Source: Lycocorax pyrrhopterus obiensis (Eukaryota > Chordata > Aves > Passeriformes > Paradisaeidae). From it: DNA of 64,000 nucleotides. Numbering within the stretch: the first letter of the stretch is position 1; each line of letters opens with the position of its first letter. The position numbers and the translations under genes were made by a program. Below, in pieces: positions 22,751 through 37,748 of this stretch. The stretch covers positions 20,128,172 to 20,192,171 of the forward strand of contig JACSVZ010000005.1 in assembly GCA_014706295.1 (NCBI GenBank), in the 5' to 3' direction. A model generated the notes under the pieces. It was not told where the DNA came from. It made no database searches and worked only from the letters and a program-made list of their open reading frames with translations.

Positions 22751-25700
22751 GAGGGGCCGAAGGCGAGGGGGAATTTTTTTTTCTTTTTTTTTTTTTTTTT
22801 TTACTCTTATGAAGACATGCGCATTTGTTCGTTCTTGCCACCGCACTGGAGTCTGCCTAGAAACAAAGAACATAGCCTGGCGAAGTTGATGCTGGCTCCC
22901 AAAGTGTCTGGGTTTTTTTGGTTTTGGGGGTTTGGTTGCTTGTTTTTTGGGTTTTTTTTTTCCCTTCTTTTGCTTCATTTACTTGTGCCATAGTTAAAAG
23001 CCTCGAGATGTTTCCTTCAATTATTCCCATGTGCCTGCTGATGGAAACACACCCGCCCACCCCCCCCTTCGCCCCCCTCGCCTCTACCAGGCCAGGTTAC
23101 GCATTTTGGAAAGTGCAGCCATGATAGACAGAGCAAGTTCTCTCTCCCATTTTGCCCCGACCTCGCGGTGTGACAGCTCGCGGGAGGTGTGCCTTCCCAC
23201 CGGGAGCCACCCCCTTGCTGAATCATCGCCGAGCCGTGGCAGGACAGCTTGTCCGCCGGGGCAGCGGAACATTCCCCGGCCGAGCATGAGGCAGTGGTGA
23301 AGCCGACGCGAGGCAGAGACCTGTTAACATTCGGCTCAGGCGCGGGCGAGCGGCTGCGGGGAGAAAACCTTCCCGTTTCATGGCAGCGGGAGCTGCGGAT
23401 GCAGTTTTAAGCTCAAAAGCAAGACGTGCGCTGCTGTAAGGAACGTCCCCTGCCTTTGAGGTAGTGAAAGTCCGACTGCCTGGTCCTGCAGCTTCTGCCT
23501 CTCTGAAAACTCCCCTCTTGCGCAGATAGGCTCTGTGTGTGATCAGCACCTGGCTCGAGGAGCGACGTGCGAATTCATGGTGTTGTGGCTCTTAGCAATA
23601 ATCCTGTATTGTGTTTGCATAGAGGAGCTGTATGAACAGTAGTGTCGTGTCTGTGCTATTTGCCTAAAACTAGTTTATTCTGCACTGATGGAAGTCATTG
23701 CCTTTGTTACTGCAAGGAAATAATGACTTAATCTTTTTGGGGCTTGGGGTGCGAGTGTGTCAGATGCTGAGGTGTTGCTAGATATCCCTGCCTCCATTCA
23801 AAGGTTGCCAAAAAGTAAGAGAGTGAGAGGTGGGATGAGCAATTTTCAGCTGGGGTGTATCAGGCAAGACTAAATTGCAGCAGTTGTTGGACATGAAACA
23901 TGATCCTGTAATTAGAGTGAGGTTATAGTCTATACCATGTTGAAACTATCGAGTGTCTGAGTTGGAGCAGTCTGAATTAAACTAGTTATTCTGGGATTAT
24001 GCAGAAGCAGAAGTAATGCAGTTAAAGTTTCCACAGAGCAGCTTCCATGGGGTTGCAGAGATGTTTTCCCCATATGGGTCCTCCTTGTGGGTGTTTTGCT
24101 GTTAAGGTAGTATGTGGAGGCTGCAATGGTGCCATTCTTCAAGTTGGAGAAACACCTTACATGGCACAGTCCTGCTCCTTGGAGCTTAATTTACTAATGA
24201 ATGTCCAAATCATGCATCTCGGTCCTGGGAGGGAAAAAAATCCTGAAGGGAGGACTTGGGGGTTCAGCTTTGTGCAGAAGTGAAGTACTTAAAGGACTGT
24301 CATTTGGTCTTAAAACTTCCCTGCCCCCATTGCTCTCCATACCCCAAGAAAGATGAGTGTTAGCAAGTCTGGTGGAGAGCCTGCAGGCTGTGGTCTTTTC
24401 AGTGCTCCCGCCAGTGGGGCAGGTTCTTCCTGGGGTAGCTTCAAGTGGTTCTGGTTTGCTGTAGGATTGTACTGGTGTGGAGCTGCACAGGCAGACCTGG
24501 GAGGCTGTACAGAGTTATGGTGTGTGGGCACCAGCTCTGCTCACGGGTGCTTATTTCCCTTGGTGTGTATGCTTATATATATAGACATGGTACATATTTA
24601 AATGAAGTCATTTTAAAGCAGAGATGGCCCAGAAATGTTTGAGAACTATTTTGGTGTTTTGAGTGTTTCTCTGAAGACAATGGACTGTGCTGAAGCTTCT
24701 TAGGTAGTATGGGATGTGCTTATAGCAGGAGAAGGGGCAGTCTGCTTTGGGCTCAGTTGGCCTTCCTAGGAGAGGCTGAGTTTTATGTATGCGCCTGGTT
24801 CAGCCTGTTTACAGCTGTTTGGATGCTGCAGAGCTGGTGCTGCCTTATGGGCCTATAATGGGATATGTTGGCAGGGGCCTAAAGCATACCTGGTGGTTAG
24901 CAAGGAAATTAGCCCCATGGTGCTGTAAACTGTCCTGCTTAGTGTCCTGCAGCATCTGGCCAGGTCAGCAAAATTCAGGGTGCCGCATCCTTTCTGCTGC
25001 TGTGAGGGAGTATGGGACCCACATGGAGAAAGAGGGAGTGGATCTAGACCTGTCATTCCTCCCTCCCAGTGCTGGACCATGTGCTGCAGGAAGGTTACTG
25101 ACACTAGGGATGCTGCGAAGTTGTCCCTCTGAGATGTTGAATCCACACAGAGGATTTTCTAGTGGTTTTCATGCCCAGTTCCACTTCACAAGCAATGGGG
25201 GGCCTGCTCTGCCCTCTTATTCTCTGTTGGGGAATAGCTGGCATTCTTAGAATTGCTATTCTTAGAATTTTATAGACCTAGAAATTTTCTCCTGGGCTTC
25301 TCCCATCTTGGCAAGAGGAATATGTGGAGCCTAGAATTTTGCACTTATGATGCCATCAGACATGAGGTTTTGAGGGGCTGTTCTGCACATTTAAGGGAAT
25401 CTCAAAGTGCAACTTAAAAACTTGTGACTGCAGAGTGAGAGGCTGGCTTTCTTACTTTTTGCGGCATAGCTTGCAAATCAGTTTTGAAACTGGTGCTATG
25501 GTGGAAGTGGTCCTGCTTCTGGCGTTTTTCTCCAGTCTCATCCATCCTTGTGAATTAAGAATAATCTTGCAGAATAACAAGAAAAAAATATGCTAATTTT
25601 AGCCATCACTCAGCTTCTCCATGTGGCCACAGAAATGGTTATGTTGGCACAATGACTTGGGGGGCTCAGGTAGGACAGGATGAGGCTGGGCCACAGCATA

Positions 25701-28700
25701 ACTGCATTGCTTTCTGGCAAATGGATCTTCCTAAAGGCACAAGTCAAACCATGGCTGTCCTAGTCACCAATGCCTGCAGCTTAGTCAGGAGCCTGAAAAC
25801 AAATGAAGATTTTCTTTGTGGCTAATGCAGGCAGAGGTGAAGATAATGAATCCACAGTCAGGATTTGGTGACTGATGCCCACAGTAGGACACCTCTTCTA
25901 TGCTGATGGTGACTACTTGGCTTTGTCAGTGGAGTGAACCATTGCATGACTCAGATGTGTTGGGAAAGAGTATGGAGCATTCATAAGAGCAGGCTTTTTG
26001 GACCATGGACATACTAGAAGTCACGTGTGGAAACTGAGTACTAGAAACACGAGGCTGCTCATTGAGAGGGAGGCTGAGCACTGAAAAGCACAGTTTGCTT
26101 AGAGCTCAGTATCCAAAGGTAGTCATAGGAGTGATGGCTCTCTTGGTGTGCTTTAAGAACAGTGCAAACGTCCAACCAAAGAACTGCCACCTCAGACAGA
26201 CATGGCATCCTGCATTTCCATTGCCCAGGTCCAGCCTCCCAGCAGCCATCAGGAAAAATGTGAGAAAAATCTATTCTCATTTTGTGAAACTTTTGCAGAA
26301 TGCTAGAAAATCTTGGTTGGGGAGCGACTGCAGCCTGGAAGCAGGGAAGAGAGAATGTCTTTCTTGAACAGTGTGTATTTGCTCTTAAAATCCCTTAAAA
26401 GCTCTGAAGCTCAAGCTTGCTTGATTTACTGTGTTTGCCATATGTAATATTTCAGTGAGAAGTTTCAATTCAGTGTGGCTGAGTTGATGCAGGAGTTCCT
26501 TTTTAGGTGATAGGGATCCACTTACCCTTGTGTAATGTACCGGTTTGCTTTTTAGACTGGTTTTTTTTGGGGGGGGAGGGAGGGTTGTGAGCTTCCTTTT
26601 AATTGATGTAGTCCAGACCTCTGGGCAGTGCATGGATCCATCTCTAGGGCAATGCTCAGGTTCTAATTTTCATATGATTTAAGCACAGACTTGTCTCTTT
26701 TGCTGAAACGCAGTCTTTAAACTGGAGCGTTTATAATAAAACATTTTGTAGTACTCTGTTCACCTCTAATGCAACATTATAGGTACCCCAGACTTTCTAT
26801 CTGTGTCTGCTGCTGAAATGGAATTCCTTATCGTGCCCTCCAAGTATAGAAATTGTATAAATGGATCCTTTTAGTTTGTTTTCTCCAGATTCCCATGTGT
26901 GCAAATTGCTGCCCCTGGCTAGATGATTTACCTGAATTTGTGCTTGTGATTCTTTTGCAGTTGGGCACCTCTTGCCTGCTAAGCTATGCAGTGCGTGTTG
27001 TTCTTTTAAAAGATGTGTATCCTCTTTTTCCATGCCATCTTGCAGGAAGGATTGTCTACCCAGAGCGATGTTATCGTCTCCCATTTTAAATGGTGTCAGC
27101 AGATACTTGTTTTTTCTCTTCTCCCATTCTGATGCTCAGTACTCACCATGGGAATGTGTCGTCTTGTATTACTGACATGGAGCAAATCTGTGTCTTGGCC
27201 TCCAAATTATATGGCCTTGCTGAGTGAAAGGGAGGGCCTCAGGAGCCCAAATAAAGGTGCCAGGATCTGTTTGCCTGGGGATTTTTTTGTAAAAGCACAT
27301 AGGCTGATACCAAGCTGAAAAAGTGGTTGCCTTCTGAGCTGGGTTTTTTATGTCTGAGGGCTTCTGAATGCATAAAATCAGAGAGAATGCGTCTGTGTAA
27401 TCCGATCTGGTCTTGAAAGCCTTGTGGAGGGCTGCATGCTGCAGACATAAGCTGTGTCAATAAGAACTCTATTCACCCTTGGAAAACAGCCTCGTGATCG
27501 GGTTTGACTGGCAGGCTTCCTAAGGGAGGGCCTTTTTTTGAGAAAGAGCTCTGATTTTTTGGCGGTACTTCTGTCTCCCTTTTCGGATTCCCACTTATTG
27601 TTCTTTCCTTGGCGTGATAAACTTGGATATTTTTGCTGGGAGCTTGCTGGGGCAGAGGGAGGATTTCATGTAGCACTGTAACCAGGAGTGTGAGGTGAGT
27701 TTCCTTCCTTGCAGTGCAGCCCCTCTGCCAAAGCCTTATTTATGAGCATGAAGGTGAGGGATTTAAAAGAATATGAGGTAGGACTGGAGATCGCTATGTG
27801 CAGGAGAGTGTACCATACCCTTGTGCGTGCTCAGGGTACTGTCTTGCAGAACAGTGGCACAAAACACCCATCCTTGTAAAAGTCTTGGATGGTAATGCAC
27901 AAAATGTGTGGTTGTGCATGCTTATGTGCTTTTTTCCCCCTTGGTTCTGCAGATGTCTGTGTTACCCAGAAGTGTTGTTGGGTGAAATTCTGCTTCTGGT
28001 AATGCTGCCATAAATCTGCTGTGAAGGCAGTGTTGTACTAATGGCTGTAATTTGCTGGTTGCTATTATTTATAAAAAAATAAAAATAAAAAAATCACGCA
28101 AGGCAAAAATCTAATTCTGCTTTATGAAGTGTTCTACACCTGGCATGTAATCCTTTAAAATCTTGTAGGAAAAATCTGCTTGACCTGGTAAAATGATACT
28201 TATGAGATTTGCTGAAAGCAGAATTTTAGTCAGAGTACCAGGTTCTGAGCTGCTGTTAAGTGTGTAGCATTTGTGTAAATGGCATTTTCTGCTGCATTAC
28301 ATGTGTGATATTCAGTGTTTGCTCTGCTGAGGTCTTAAAGCCATTCTCTTTGGCACTGAGTTACTGGCTTTAACAAAAGAGATAATGGACTTTCAGTTTT
28401 GCATGTTTCATTTTTTTTCTTCCAAGTCCTTTGGTCTGTCACTTTTCTTAAATCTTCATGTCCTTCATCAAGTGATGATTTGAAAATTAGCTCATCTGTA
28501 TGTCTTTCTGGGTTATTCTTGTAGCTGCAAATGAAAGCTTTAAAATATAACTAGTATGTAATATGCACGAGCTCAAAAAAAACCCAAACCCAACAAAAAA
28601 TGAAATAATGCAAAGCTATTATTTAAGACAAATGCAATTACATTTTGAGCCGATTGAGGCTTGACTTAATTTCTCAGAGTTTGCTGGTGATGATGTAGTA

Positions 28701-31700
28701 AAACCAAAATTAACTCCTGAAACATGCCTGTCCTGAGTCAGTCTGGTGAAAATGGAGAGAGCCACTGAAAGAAGGGTAATCTCCTTGTAGGTGAGCCTGT
28801 CCCCTTGCAGTTTGCAAATGGATCTAGCATTTGGGGTGATTCCTGCAGTTCCATTTTCCTGGCTCTTCCCAGCTGAATCCCCTTCAATAAAGGCCTGATC
28901 TTGCCTACAACAGCTTTTATAACAAACTGTCTGTTTTAGGTGGGATTGGCCTCTGAGCAAACAGTGTGCAGACCTTGGCGGCCATGGACAGGGTGAGGGT
29001 GGGCAGGAAACACTGGCTGCTGCTCCTCTTAGTATGGGGAGGCTGCAGTTGGGTGATTTATTTTTACTTCCTGTTCCCAATCTGTTTGGGTCAAAAGTAG
29101 CGGTGTTTTTCCATATTAAGATGTTTGGCTTCATTCTGCTAGGCAGCAATAAATTTCACACCGTACACAACTTGTTTCTTGTATTTCAGAGACACTTTAT
29201 TGCTGCCTTTGACCTTTAATTTGGATGGTGAAACCTTTATTAGTGCTTTCTTTGTTGCACGACCTGCTTTACAAGGAAAACAGAAAGCTTTTCTTTTTTT
29301 CCTCCTTTCCTTCTGTTTTGGAAATATCTCACAGGTCTGTAGCTGAGCAGAGGTCACAGGTCTGTCTGCCATGCCTGGCTCCTCAGCAGGCTCACAGGGA
29401 GACAGGGACACCTCAGTCTGCTTCTCTGCTCCTGGTGTTAATTAGGATGCTGGGACTTAATTCATTAGTGCTTGTGAAGCGTTTGGTAATGTTTTGATGG
29501 AAGGTTCTGGGACTGTGTGGTGGTTAGGTGTGGTTGTGCAATGCAAGGCTGTGATGCTGGGAGGAGCCCGTGTGGGTTGATGGACCAGCTGTTAAAGTGG
29601 TCCTAAAGGCTGGAATGGTGAGCTGTCAAACATCCCCATGTCATCAATGGGAAATCCTGCCTGGTAAAGGACAAGCTCTGAGCCATGGCTGACTTCCAGG
29701 CTGCTGCTGGGAGTTGTTCTCCAGAGCACCGGGTTAGTCCACAGCATGCAAAATGTTACCGCAGGCCATAGGGTGCAAAACTGATGGAGAAGAGAGAATC
29801 GGGCTCTTTGGGCTCTTCCCTGTTTGGGCAGCAAAGGTGTTTGGGTTTCTCTCCCCAAAATCTGGTCAAAACTCTTAATCAGTGCTGGTCACTCTTCTTA
29901 AGTTGCTCAGTTGCAGGATCTTCTACTCTGCAGCCAGCAAGTCAGGATGGATAAATCTTTTTATAGCCATACCAGGTATCACTGGGCTCCTTTCAAATAT
30001 AGTCCGAACATTTTTATATATGTAGTAATAAGCAGTGCTGGCCTGGGGGCTTGTATTGCGTTTTCAGATACATTTCAGTGAAGTTATTTTTGAAGTACAA
30101 AAAAGAAACAGTAGCATGGAGCCATCCACAGGGTTACAGGTGGTTTATCCTCCTTTCTCTTAAACCTCCAGATGTTGGAGTTGTATCGGACTGAGGAAGT
30201 TGGAGTGCAGAAGTGTTTTGTGAAGCCTCCATGCCCTTAGACAGACTGCCCAGGTTTTGGCACTGGCACCTCCACCTTGTGTTTGCACTTGACTCATGGA
30301 TCCACAAACACATGCCTCCATTCTGTGTACTCTGCTTGTTCCTCAGACCAAGTCCATCACTGATGAATTTGGCTTGACTAATTACTCAGTGAAGCACTTG
30401 GTGTGACAACCTCAGTGCCCTTCATTAAGCAGAGCCTTGGTAATGAGCTAATGTTGGCGGTGTCCCAAGTGCCCAGGCGTGGTCTGGCTAATGAAGCAGC
30501 ACCTTTCCCGTGGTGCTGAGGAAGCTGCATTTCAGGTCTTGTAAATAAGGAAACCAGAGTGGGCCGCTCTCCTGCAGGATGAACGGCAAGCCCTTTCCCT
30601 CCTGCATCTCCGCAGTGAGGTGACACCTCCCCTGCTGCCTCTGGGTACAACCAGTCTCTCCACCTTGCTCAGAAGTGCAGGCAGGTTGTCTCCACTCCTC
30701 CCCGTGCCTGCACTGCACACTCCCTTGGACCAGTCTGCCCAGGGCACCTCTCTTGGGTGGCTCTCACACGGGATTGACCACCTTCATCATGATTTTCAGG
30801 GTCTGCAGAGCAGTGGGTTGAGTAGTTGTTATCCACGTTTCTTCTGAGACTGTGGAGATGAATATGGCATGTAGGGTGGATTCTGCATGAGGTTTTATGA
30901 ACCTTGCTGAAGGGAGAGACTTGCTGGGTTGGGGACTCTCCAGCTCTGGTGACTGTATTGTAATATGACTTGTTTAGTAGCTGACACTCAGGTACCAAGG
31001 TTGGAATGAGGATGCTGCTGCCAAACACCAAATTCATTCTACGCCCTGTTAGGTGGAAGGTTATCCTTCTGACAAGACCTTGAGATCTATTCATAAGGTA
31101 CAGGGAAGCTTCTGTCATGTTTAATAACAGATTTAATTATTTTCTGTACAGTGCCACCCATCTTGTTTTTCTAGAGATACCTGGATTTCTAAATTCGGTC
31201 CATGTGTAGAGACTGTCGTAGATGCCCCCAGTTGGGTGGTGACACCATTTTGCCTGCCAGCTTACATGATAAAGTTTTCCACTAGGTCTTGGAACTTCTT
31301 GTGGGGAACGTGTGTATTTGGGAGAATTGTGGAAACCTCTTGACAGTGGGGCATTGCCAAGGCAGAGCCATTGGCTGCTTGAGCTTCCAGGCTGTGTCAA
31401 GTGCTCTTGGCTTCATGGGTGCCATGAGGAGCTAAGCCTCCTCTTTCATGCACTTCATATGGTTTTTGGCACTGAAAGGTGTGTTCTCTTTCCTCACTGC
31501 TGCTGTCCTCTTTCTTCTCCTTTGTCCATCTCATGAATGCTTGTCCTAGCTGAGGGAGAGGGCAGGAATGATGCCTGGGCCGATGCTGCCTGTGCTTGGG
31601 TCAGCTGGAAAAGGTGTTGAAAGCGGAGCTGGAGGATGCCCAGTGCTGCAGGCGAGTGTCTGCATGGGTGAGGCTGAGTCAGTCGCTGGTGGCCTTTCGC

Positions 31701-34700
31701 AAGGTGCTGGGGTTTTTGGTTCAATAAAACACTCTAATAATTATGTACTGATTTAATTAGAAAAATGCTTAGAGCATCCATTGCATAGGGCTGTGAGCTA
31801 AGGCAGGTGCCTTTTAGCAGTAATTCCCTTTTGTTTCAAAAAGGACTGGACAGTTGAGTTGGACTGATCCCATGCAGCGGCAATTCACCATACATTATAT
31901 TTCAGATAACTGCCCACTGATTCCAGTTTTGTAAGTATGTGGATGTGTTGGCTTGACTTCCCAATGTAGGGACCAGGAGAGCAAGTGGGGAATGCCACAG
32001 TCCAGCCAAGCATGCCAGATTTGGGACTGAGTGGCAGTGATTTGCAGGTTTTTGACATGGAGTTCCCTTTCTCTCAGTAAAATGTAGATTCAAACACTTG
32101 TGAGATGTTTTTTTAGTGCAATCATTGGTGATGTTCAGCAGCAAACTTGACTGGTGACTTGCTTGTCTGATGGCTTTCTTTTGAGCATCCTCAGATATTT
32201 CTCTGTCATGATGACTGGGCAGAGGGATTTTACAGCTGAACTGAAACTTAAATTTCAAAAGGAGTTTTTTCTCATGAAAATAAATCTGTGTTTGGCTTTG
32301 CTGCTGTTACTGTTCTCCATCTTCAGTTTGCTGGTGCTGGCTGTAAAACCATTAAATTCCTAGTGGAGTAGTGCAGAGCAGTGTCTTCAGTTTGAATCTG
32401 AATGTTAGTGAGGAGCAACTCGAATTTAAAATCAAGTTTTGGTCACCAGCAACAGACACTTTTTTGTTGGTCCCGTGTGCCTGTGACATGTGCTGGTGCT
32501 GTGGCATGTTCTGCGCTGGTGAGTGTCAGCTCCCTCTCCCTGGCAGAGCCCAGGGCTGAACACCACTTTTTCCATCTGCAGGAGTGACACTACTACAGCA
32601 CAAGTGAGACTTTCCCCTTGCCTGTTGATAGGCAAAGAACCCATTAGGATTGCAGAAACTTGTTCACAGACTACGCAGCAATTGTAAGCATCCTATCTTC
32701 CTATTTTTTTAGGTTAAATTAACACTACACACTTTATTTTATAAGAGTCCTAATACAACAAAACTGTCAAGGGGGAGAAGTCCACTGTGGTGATTATTGT
32801 CCAAATATAATAACTTTGTGATAGGCAGACAGTGAGACTGACTATAAATGGGAGTGATTCTGGGAGGAAGGTAAAAAACCTTAATATTCTGAATGATAGA
32901 AGAATGAATTTAAATTCATTTAATGTCAGTAATCTTCGTATTATTAACCATAATCTGCTTCTGAGAAGCATACAGATGTGGCTTCTTTTTTTTCCCAGCT
33001 CTCTGTAGAACTGCATTAATAAGAACAGAATGTTTCTCCTGACCTCTGCCTTTAGTCCAAGGGCACACATTTTTCTTCCGTGTTTTTGGACAGCATCTGC
33101 AGGTAGTGAAAGCTGCTACAAATAAATAGCAAATCTGGGAGCGTGTTACCATAGTCCCAGATCATTTAGCAAGGGGCTAATCCTGCATGATGCTTACAGG
33201 AGAGTGAAACAAGGGCAATCTGATATCCTTGCGTGGGTGGTTTCAGGATGGTCTTGAACCTGTGTTGCCGAAGAGATTCTCAGCAAGGTGATCTCAGGAG
33301 GAAACTAAAAGTGTGCAAGAGAGTTCAGGCTGCTGTAGTTTTGGATGCACAACTTTGTGGATGGTTTACCAGAGGGGAGGTACAAATGCAATGGTATCAA
33401 TGAATTTGATGCAGTATTATTAGCTGGATTATGGAGGTGAGGAGGCAAGACTAGCTTTAGGATTGTTGTTGGGAGCTTTCAACGTGGGAAGAGAGTGCCG
33501 TGGCACATCTGACATCTTCGGGTAGGAGGTTATCACGATCAACCTCATGCATTCCCCTCTTCTGAGGGAGAGAGCTGGTGCACACGAGTTTAGGTTTCTG
33601 TAGGAATGTGATGTTGCTCATCCTGGAGATCCAGGCAACCAAAATGAGAGAGAGAGAATTAAAGCATGAGATCTGCTTGCTTATGACCTGAATCCCCTAA
33701 TCATAGCCCTGTATAAGTGAAGGTCTTTGGCTGGGTTGAGTAGAGGGCATCTCCACCCAAGAAAATGTACATCTGCCCTCCACCTCCCAGAATTAGAGCT
33801 TACTCCTGATGAAATGCAGTTGTAAGAACCTTAAACATTGCCTTAAACCAGATCTGCTGTTTGTGACATTGCTTCCCCTGTGGCAGGCACATAGTGAAGG
33901 CATGGTGAAGAGAGGTGTGTGCTACCTGAGCTCCCTGTCCTCAGGACACTTACCCTGGGTGTCAGGAAGTGTATCCTGGTGAGTCCATGCCTTCTGGAAC
34001 TGGTCCTTCATTTGATGGCTTGGATTAGAGCCTTAATTGTATATAAGTGTTGTGATGCTACTTACTTATGGAAGTAACATCGAGGCAGTTCATGCAACAG
34101 TGTGGCCACTTTCACTGACACTGTAATTTCCTTTTGACTGTGGCTGTTTTTCCTAGGGTATCCCACTAATGTCAAGACAGTGGTAATTCCATGCTTTTCA
34201 GCATGGTGTTCAGTTTATTCCAGGTTGTAAGATTGCAGCCAGTGATGTAAGACTTGCTGGGGTTTTTTTTTCAAGTAGGGAGCTAAACTGAAAAATTATT
34301 TTTTAAAAAAGGAAAGGAATTTATTCCACTTTGAGTGTTTTCAGCAAAGAAAAAAGAAAAAAAGAAAAAACTGTCAGCACATTTTTGGCATGGAGATGAA
34401 GGGAAGAGCATATTTTTATGGAAAGATGTGTAATTTGTTTATTTATTAGATGAGAGGTAGAGATGTTTCAGCTGAGGGTGGAGGAAAAAAGAAAAGGAAA
34501 AAACAAGGAGGGAAGAAGTCTAATGTTCTTTGCCTTTTGTAAAGAAATGCTTCAGTTTTTCTTTTGAAGCAGTCTGGAAATTCAGGTTAGTCGTTGTAAA
34601 GCCGAATAAATAATTTCTCTAAAAAGCACTGCCTAGGTTGCACACATACCAGGTAGAAAGACAGGTTAAAATATTTCCATAAAAGGACTTTAAAAGCACT

Positions 34701-35521
34701 TTTGGCTCAAATCTGTGGTACTGTAAACTGAGGGAGAACCTCTGATTTTTCTGTTACCTGAGAATCTGGCTTTTGGTTTTAATTTCTTTTTCTCTCCCTC
34801 CCCTCCTCCTCCCATGATATGAAAGGTATGTTCGTATGGAGGATTTCTTGCAGCACATATTCAAGGACTGTTTCAGAGCTCAGAGAATTTGATCCAAAGG
34901 CTCCTCCTAGCCTTGATGGAGTTTTGCTTTTACAGCTCCTGTGAACTAGGAGAGTATTGGTTCAGCATCGTGTCAGATACAGATAATTGGGGTTTTGAAC
35001 ATCTGCCACAAACACTTAACAAAGCACTGTGCAAATGTTTCTGAGAACTAACAAAAACCTGTGTTGTTGCCTGAAGGTTGAATCTACAGCTAGCTGCCTT
35101 CTTGGAATAAGCAGATAACAAATTAGCTACTAATATCTTATTTGTGGTTTGATATTCCTACTGCTGCTACTGATGTGTGACAGGGGTCGAGGTTTTTGGG
35201 TCACAAGGTGGAGTGCAGGAGCTAGATCTTGCTCAGTGTTGACACCCTGTTTGTATGTGGTTTTGGGCAAGATAGGACAAGCTGTTGTCCATCGATCTCT
35301 GGCCTGTGCCTCCTGCATACTGGCCACATGGGGTGAGGACAGCAGGGACCAGGCCACGTGTTGCAATATAGAGGAGCCGTAAGCCAGTTCGCTCTTTGTA
35401 CCATTGCAGCAGGTCACTGAGCCGTGCCTAGTAAGGTGCTGTCAGAAGGTGATGTGGTATCTGGTTGAAGTCCTTTGTGTTCAACTGGTGTCCTGACTTG
35501 TGTTTCTGACAAAGGATGAGT

Positions 35522-35650
35522 AAGTGTTCAAGGCCAGGTTGTATGGGGCTTTGAGCAACCTGTTTTAGTGGAAGGTATTCCTGCCCATGACAGAGGCATT
35601 GGAAATAAATGATTTTTAAGGTTGGTTTCATCCCCAACTCTTACATTGTA
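35522..35650 (+). mobile_element. CR1 LINE 3'-tail fragment (plus strand)
   Basis: The blocks 'gtgttcaaggccaggttg', 'tggggctttgagcaacctg', 'tagtggaaggtattcctgcc' and 'gatttttaaggttggtttc' appear in order and match the sense strand of the bird CR1 3' UTR. Only the last 130 bases are present. The usual short terminal repeats at the end are degraded. It is an old, strongly 5'-truncated insertion in the large intron. Confidence 0.85.
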
Positions 35651-37680
35651 ACTTTTAGATGAAGCTGGATATACCAAACTTGGCTATGGTTTCAGTGTGA
35701 GGCCAGAGCTGCTTCTGAGAAAACTTTGGGGACTGTTGATTTAAGGTTCATGTCCTGTTGGGTGAGCTCTAGGGTAAGGATTCAGCTTTCAGAAAGTACT
35801 GTGTGTTTTGTTTGCTTTTTGGCTTTTGAACATGTGTGGTTTTTAAGAACAATCAGTTCTGAGGGAGCCTCCTGTCAATAATTGTTGGTATTTGTGTAAG
35901 GTGATCAAAAGAATCTTTGCAGGCTGAAGGGGAGACTGAGCATAGATAGGCCCACATTGGAGTCCCTTTGTGTTCACTGTGCCCTTAAGGTATAGGATTA
36001 AGCTTGCAGAAAAGGAAAGAGGTCAGGTCTAGACCAAGAAGTAGACTCTGGAATCCAGCCAAGAGTGTAAGTAAGGTTTTTCCGGTAACAGCATCCTAGA
36101 TGTGGCAGTTGTGTTGACTTAGCTGAAATGAGGCTGACATCTGTAGGTCAGGCCTGATTAAAAGAGAAGGAGGGTGGAGAATAGCTCTGCAGAGTAAAGA
36201 GGATTTAAAGATAACAGTGGGGGGAGATGCATGACCCTGACTTGCAGAATTTGGGTTGGCCTTGGGAATCTCGCTGTGCCTGGGAGCAGGGACCTCCTGG
36301 TCCCCTGAGTTCTCTGTGAGCCCCAGGACACTGTGGCTGCTGCTCCAGTTCATGGATGTCTTCTGACTGATCCCTTCCCCCTGAGTCTGACATTTTGGAT
36401 AGAAGTCTGACTTAAGCTTTCCTCTTCTGCTGTTCAAGGGAAGCCTCCCACACAAGCCTTTGGCTTGGTGTAAAACCCTACTGTGATGACAACACCCACC
36501 CCTCACTTTGTTGTGTTGGAGGGTTTAAGTGTCTGGGTCTCCTGCTTGGTGCAGACGAAAGGTGCTGTATTGCTGAGCTGTGCTGTATGCTGGAGCATTA
36601 TGTGCTGGAAGCTGCTTCAGAAAATGTTTCTGTGCTCCTTTTGACCTCCATTGTGTCTTCCTGCCCAAATTCAGTTGTGCTGGTGGCTGAGGCTCTTGGA
36701 GGCTATTTCTTTTTTGAGAGAAGGAAGGAGGAGGGTGATGGCACTTCAGAAGCAGTAACCCCATACTTTGGTAGAACAGCATATTGTGCCCAAAACTGTG
36801 CTTCATGATCATTAGCCACTGCTTACACATTGAGTATGTTGCTCTCAGAAGTGCTCTGACACCAGGGATGGGTGAGGTGACACTGCCAACAGTAATATGA
36901 AGGAACATGCCACCTCCAGGGTCAGGAATGTAATTTATCTGTACTTCTTGCTTGGAGACCTTCAGGAGCTGGTCTGTTGTTCTGATTTTTCTCCACAATG
37001 ATTCCTTTCAGCCTTTCAGAAAAAATGGCTTATTTGATTAGATGAACACTTTTGTGGTATAAATCAGAAAGGAACAGGGTGCTTAGCTTCTTCCTGAAGC
37101 AGGAGTTTTAGCTTCCAAATGAAAAGCTTTCTTAGTGTGATAAAAGTAGAGAATTACTTTATGGGGAGAGTACTTGCTTCCCTCCTGGCTCTGCTGGGCA
37201 GCCTTCAGCTGGGAAGAAGTGGGGAAATTACCCTCAGCTCCCTTGGACCACACCCAGTCCTAGTGGTTTTTCAGTGAAGTACCTAGAGTTACACCAGACC
37301 TGCGCTTTCGCTCTTCAAATTTAAGGGATAAATGAATCCATATGAAAATTGAATTTTAAATCCTGCCAGGTCTGGTGTCCCTCCCTGTAGGACCTGCAAC
37401 CTGTGTGGCACTGCATCATGAAGCGCAGGCCATGTTGAATGGTGAGATTCATCACGTTGGGGTGCTTGGTCCAGCTAAGCAGCATGTATAGCTGTGATCA
37501 CCACTCACGTAAGTCATTTAATAACTTTTCTATGTGGAGAAATAACTGCATATGCAGTAGCGCCCTTGCGTAGAATTCTGGGCGTCTCTGTCAGGAGATG
37601 GGCAACTATTTGATGATTTTGTAGAAAATAAATTATCTTGGCCTTTATTCTGGTCCCTAAATTCATTTTCAACTGTGACA

Positions 37681-37748
37681 AGAGCCAGGATTTGAGCCTG
37701 GGTCTCCCAAAGTAAAATGCAGTTAATTAGCCCACTCCATCATGTAGC
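37681..37748 (+). repeat. MIR-like SINE relic
   Basis: The block 'agagccaggatttgagcctg' followed by 'ggtctcccaaag' and 'attagcccactccatcatgt' parallels the MIR 3' region ('agagccgggattcgaaccca', then 'gctcttaaccactacgct'). The order and spacing fit. It is short and diverged, and belongs to the ancient amniote layer of SINEs. Confidence 0.5.

Noticed and set aside
28619..29149. 176-codon minus-strand frame
   Set aside because: It lies inside the large intron on the opposite strand, has no recognisable domain, and overlaps other frames.
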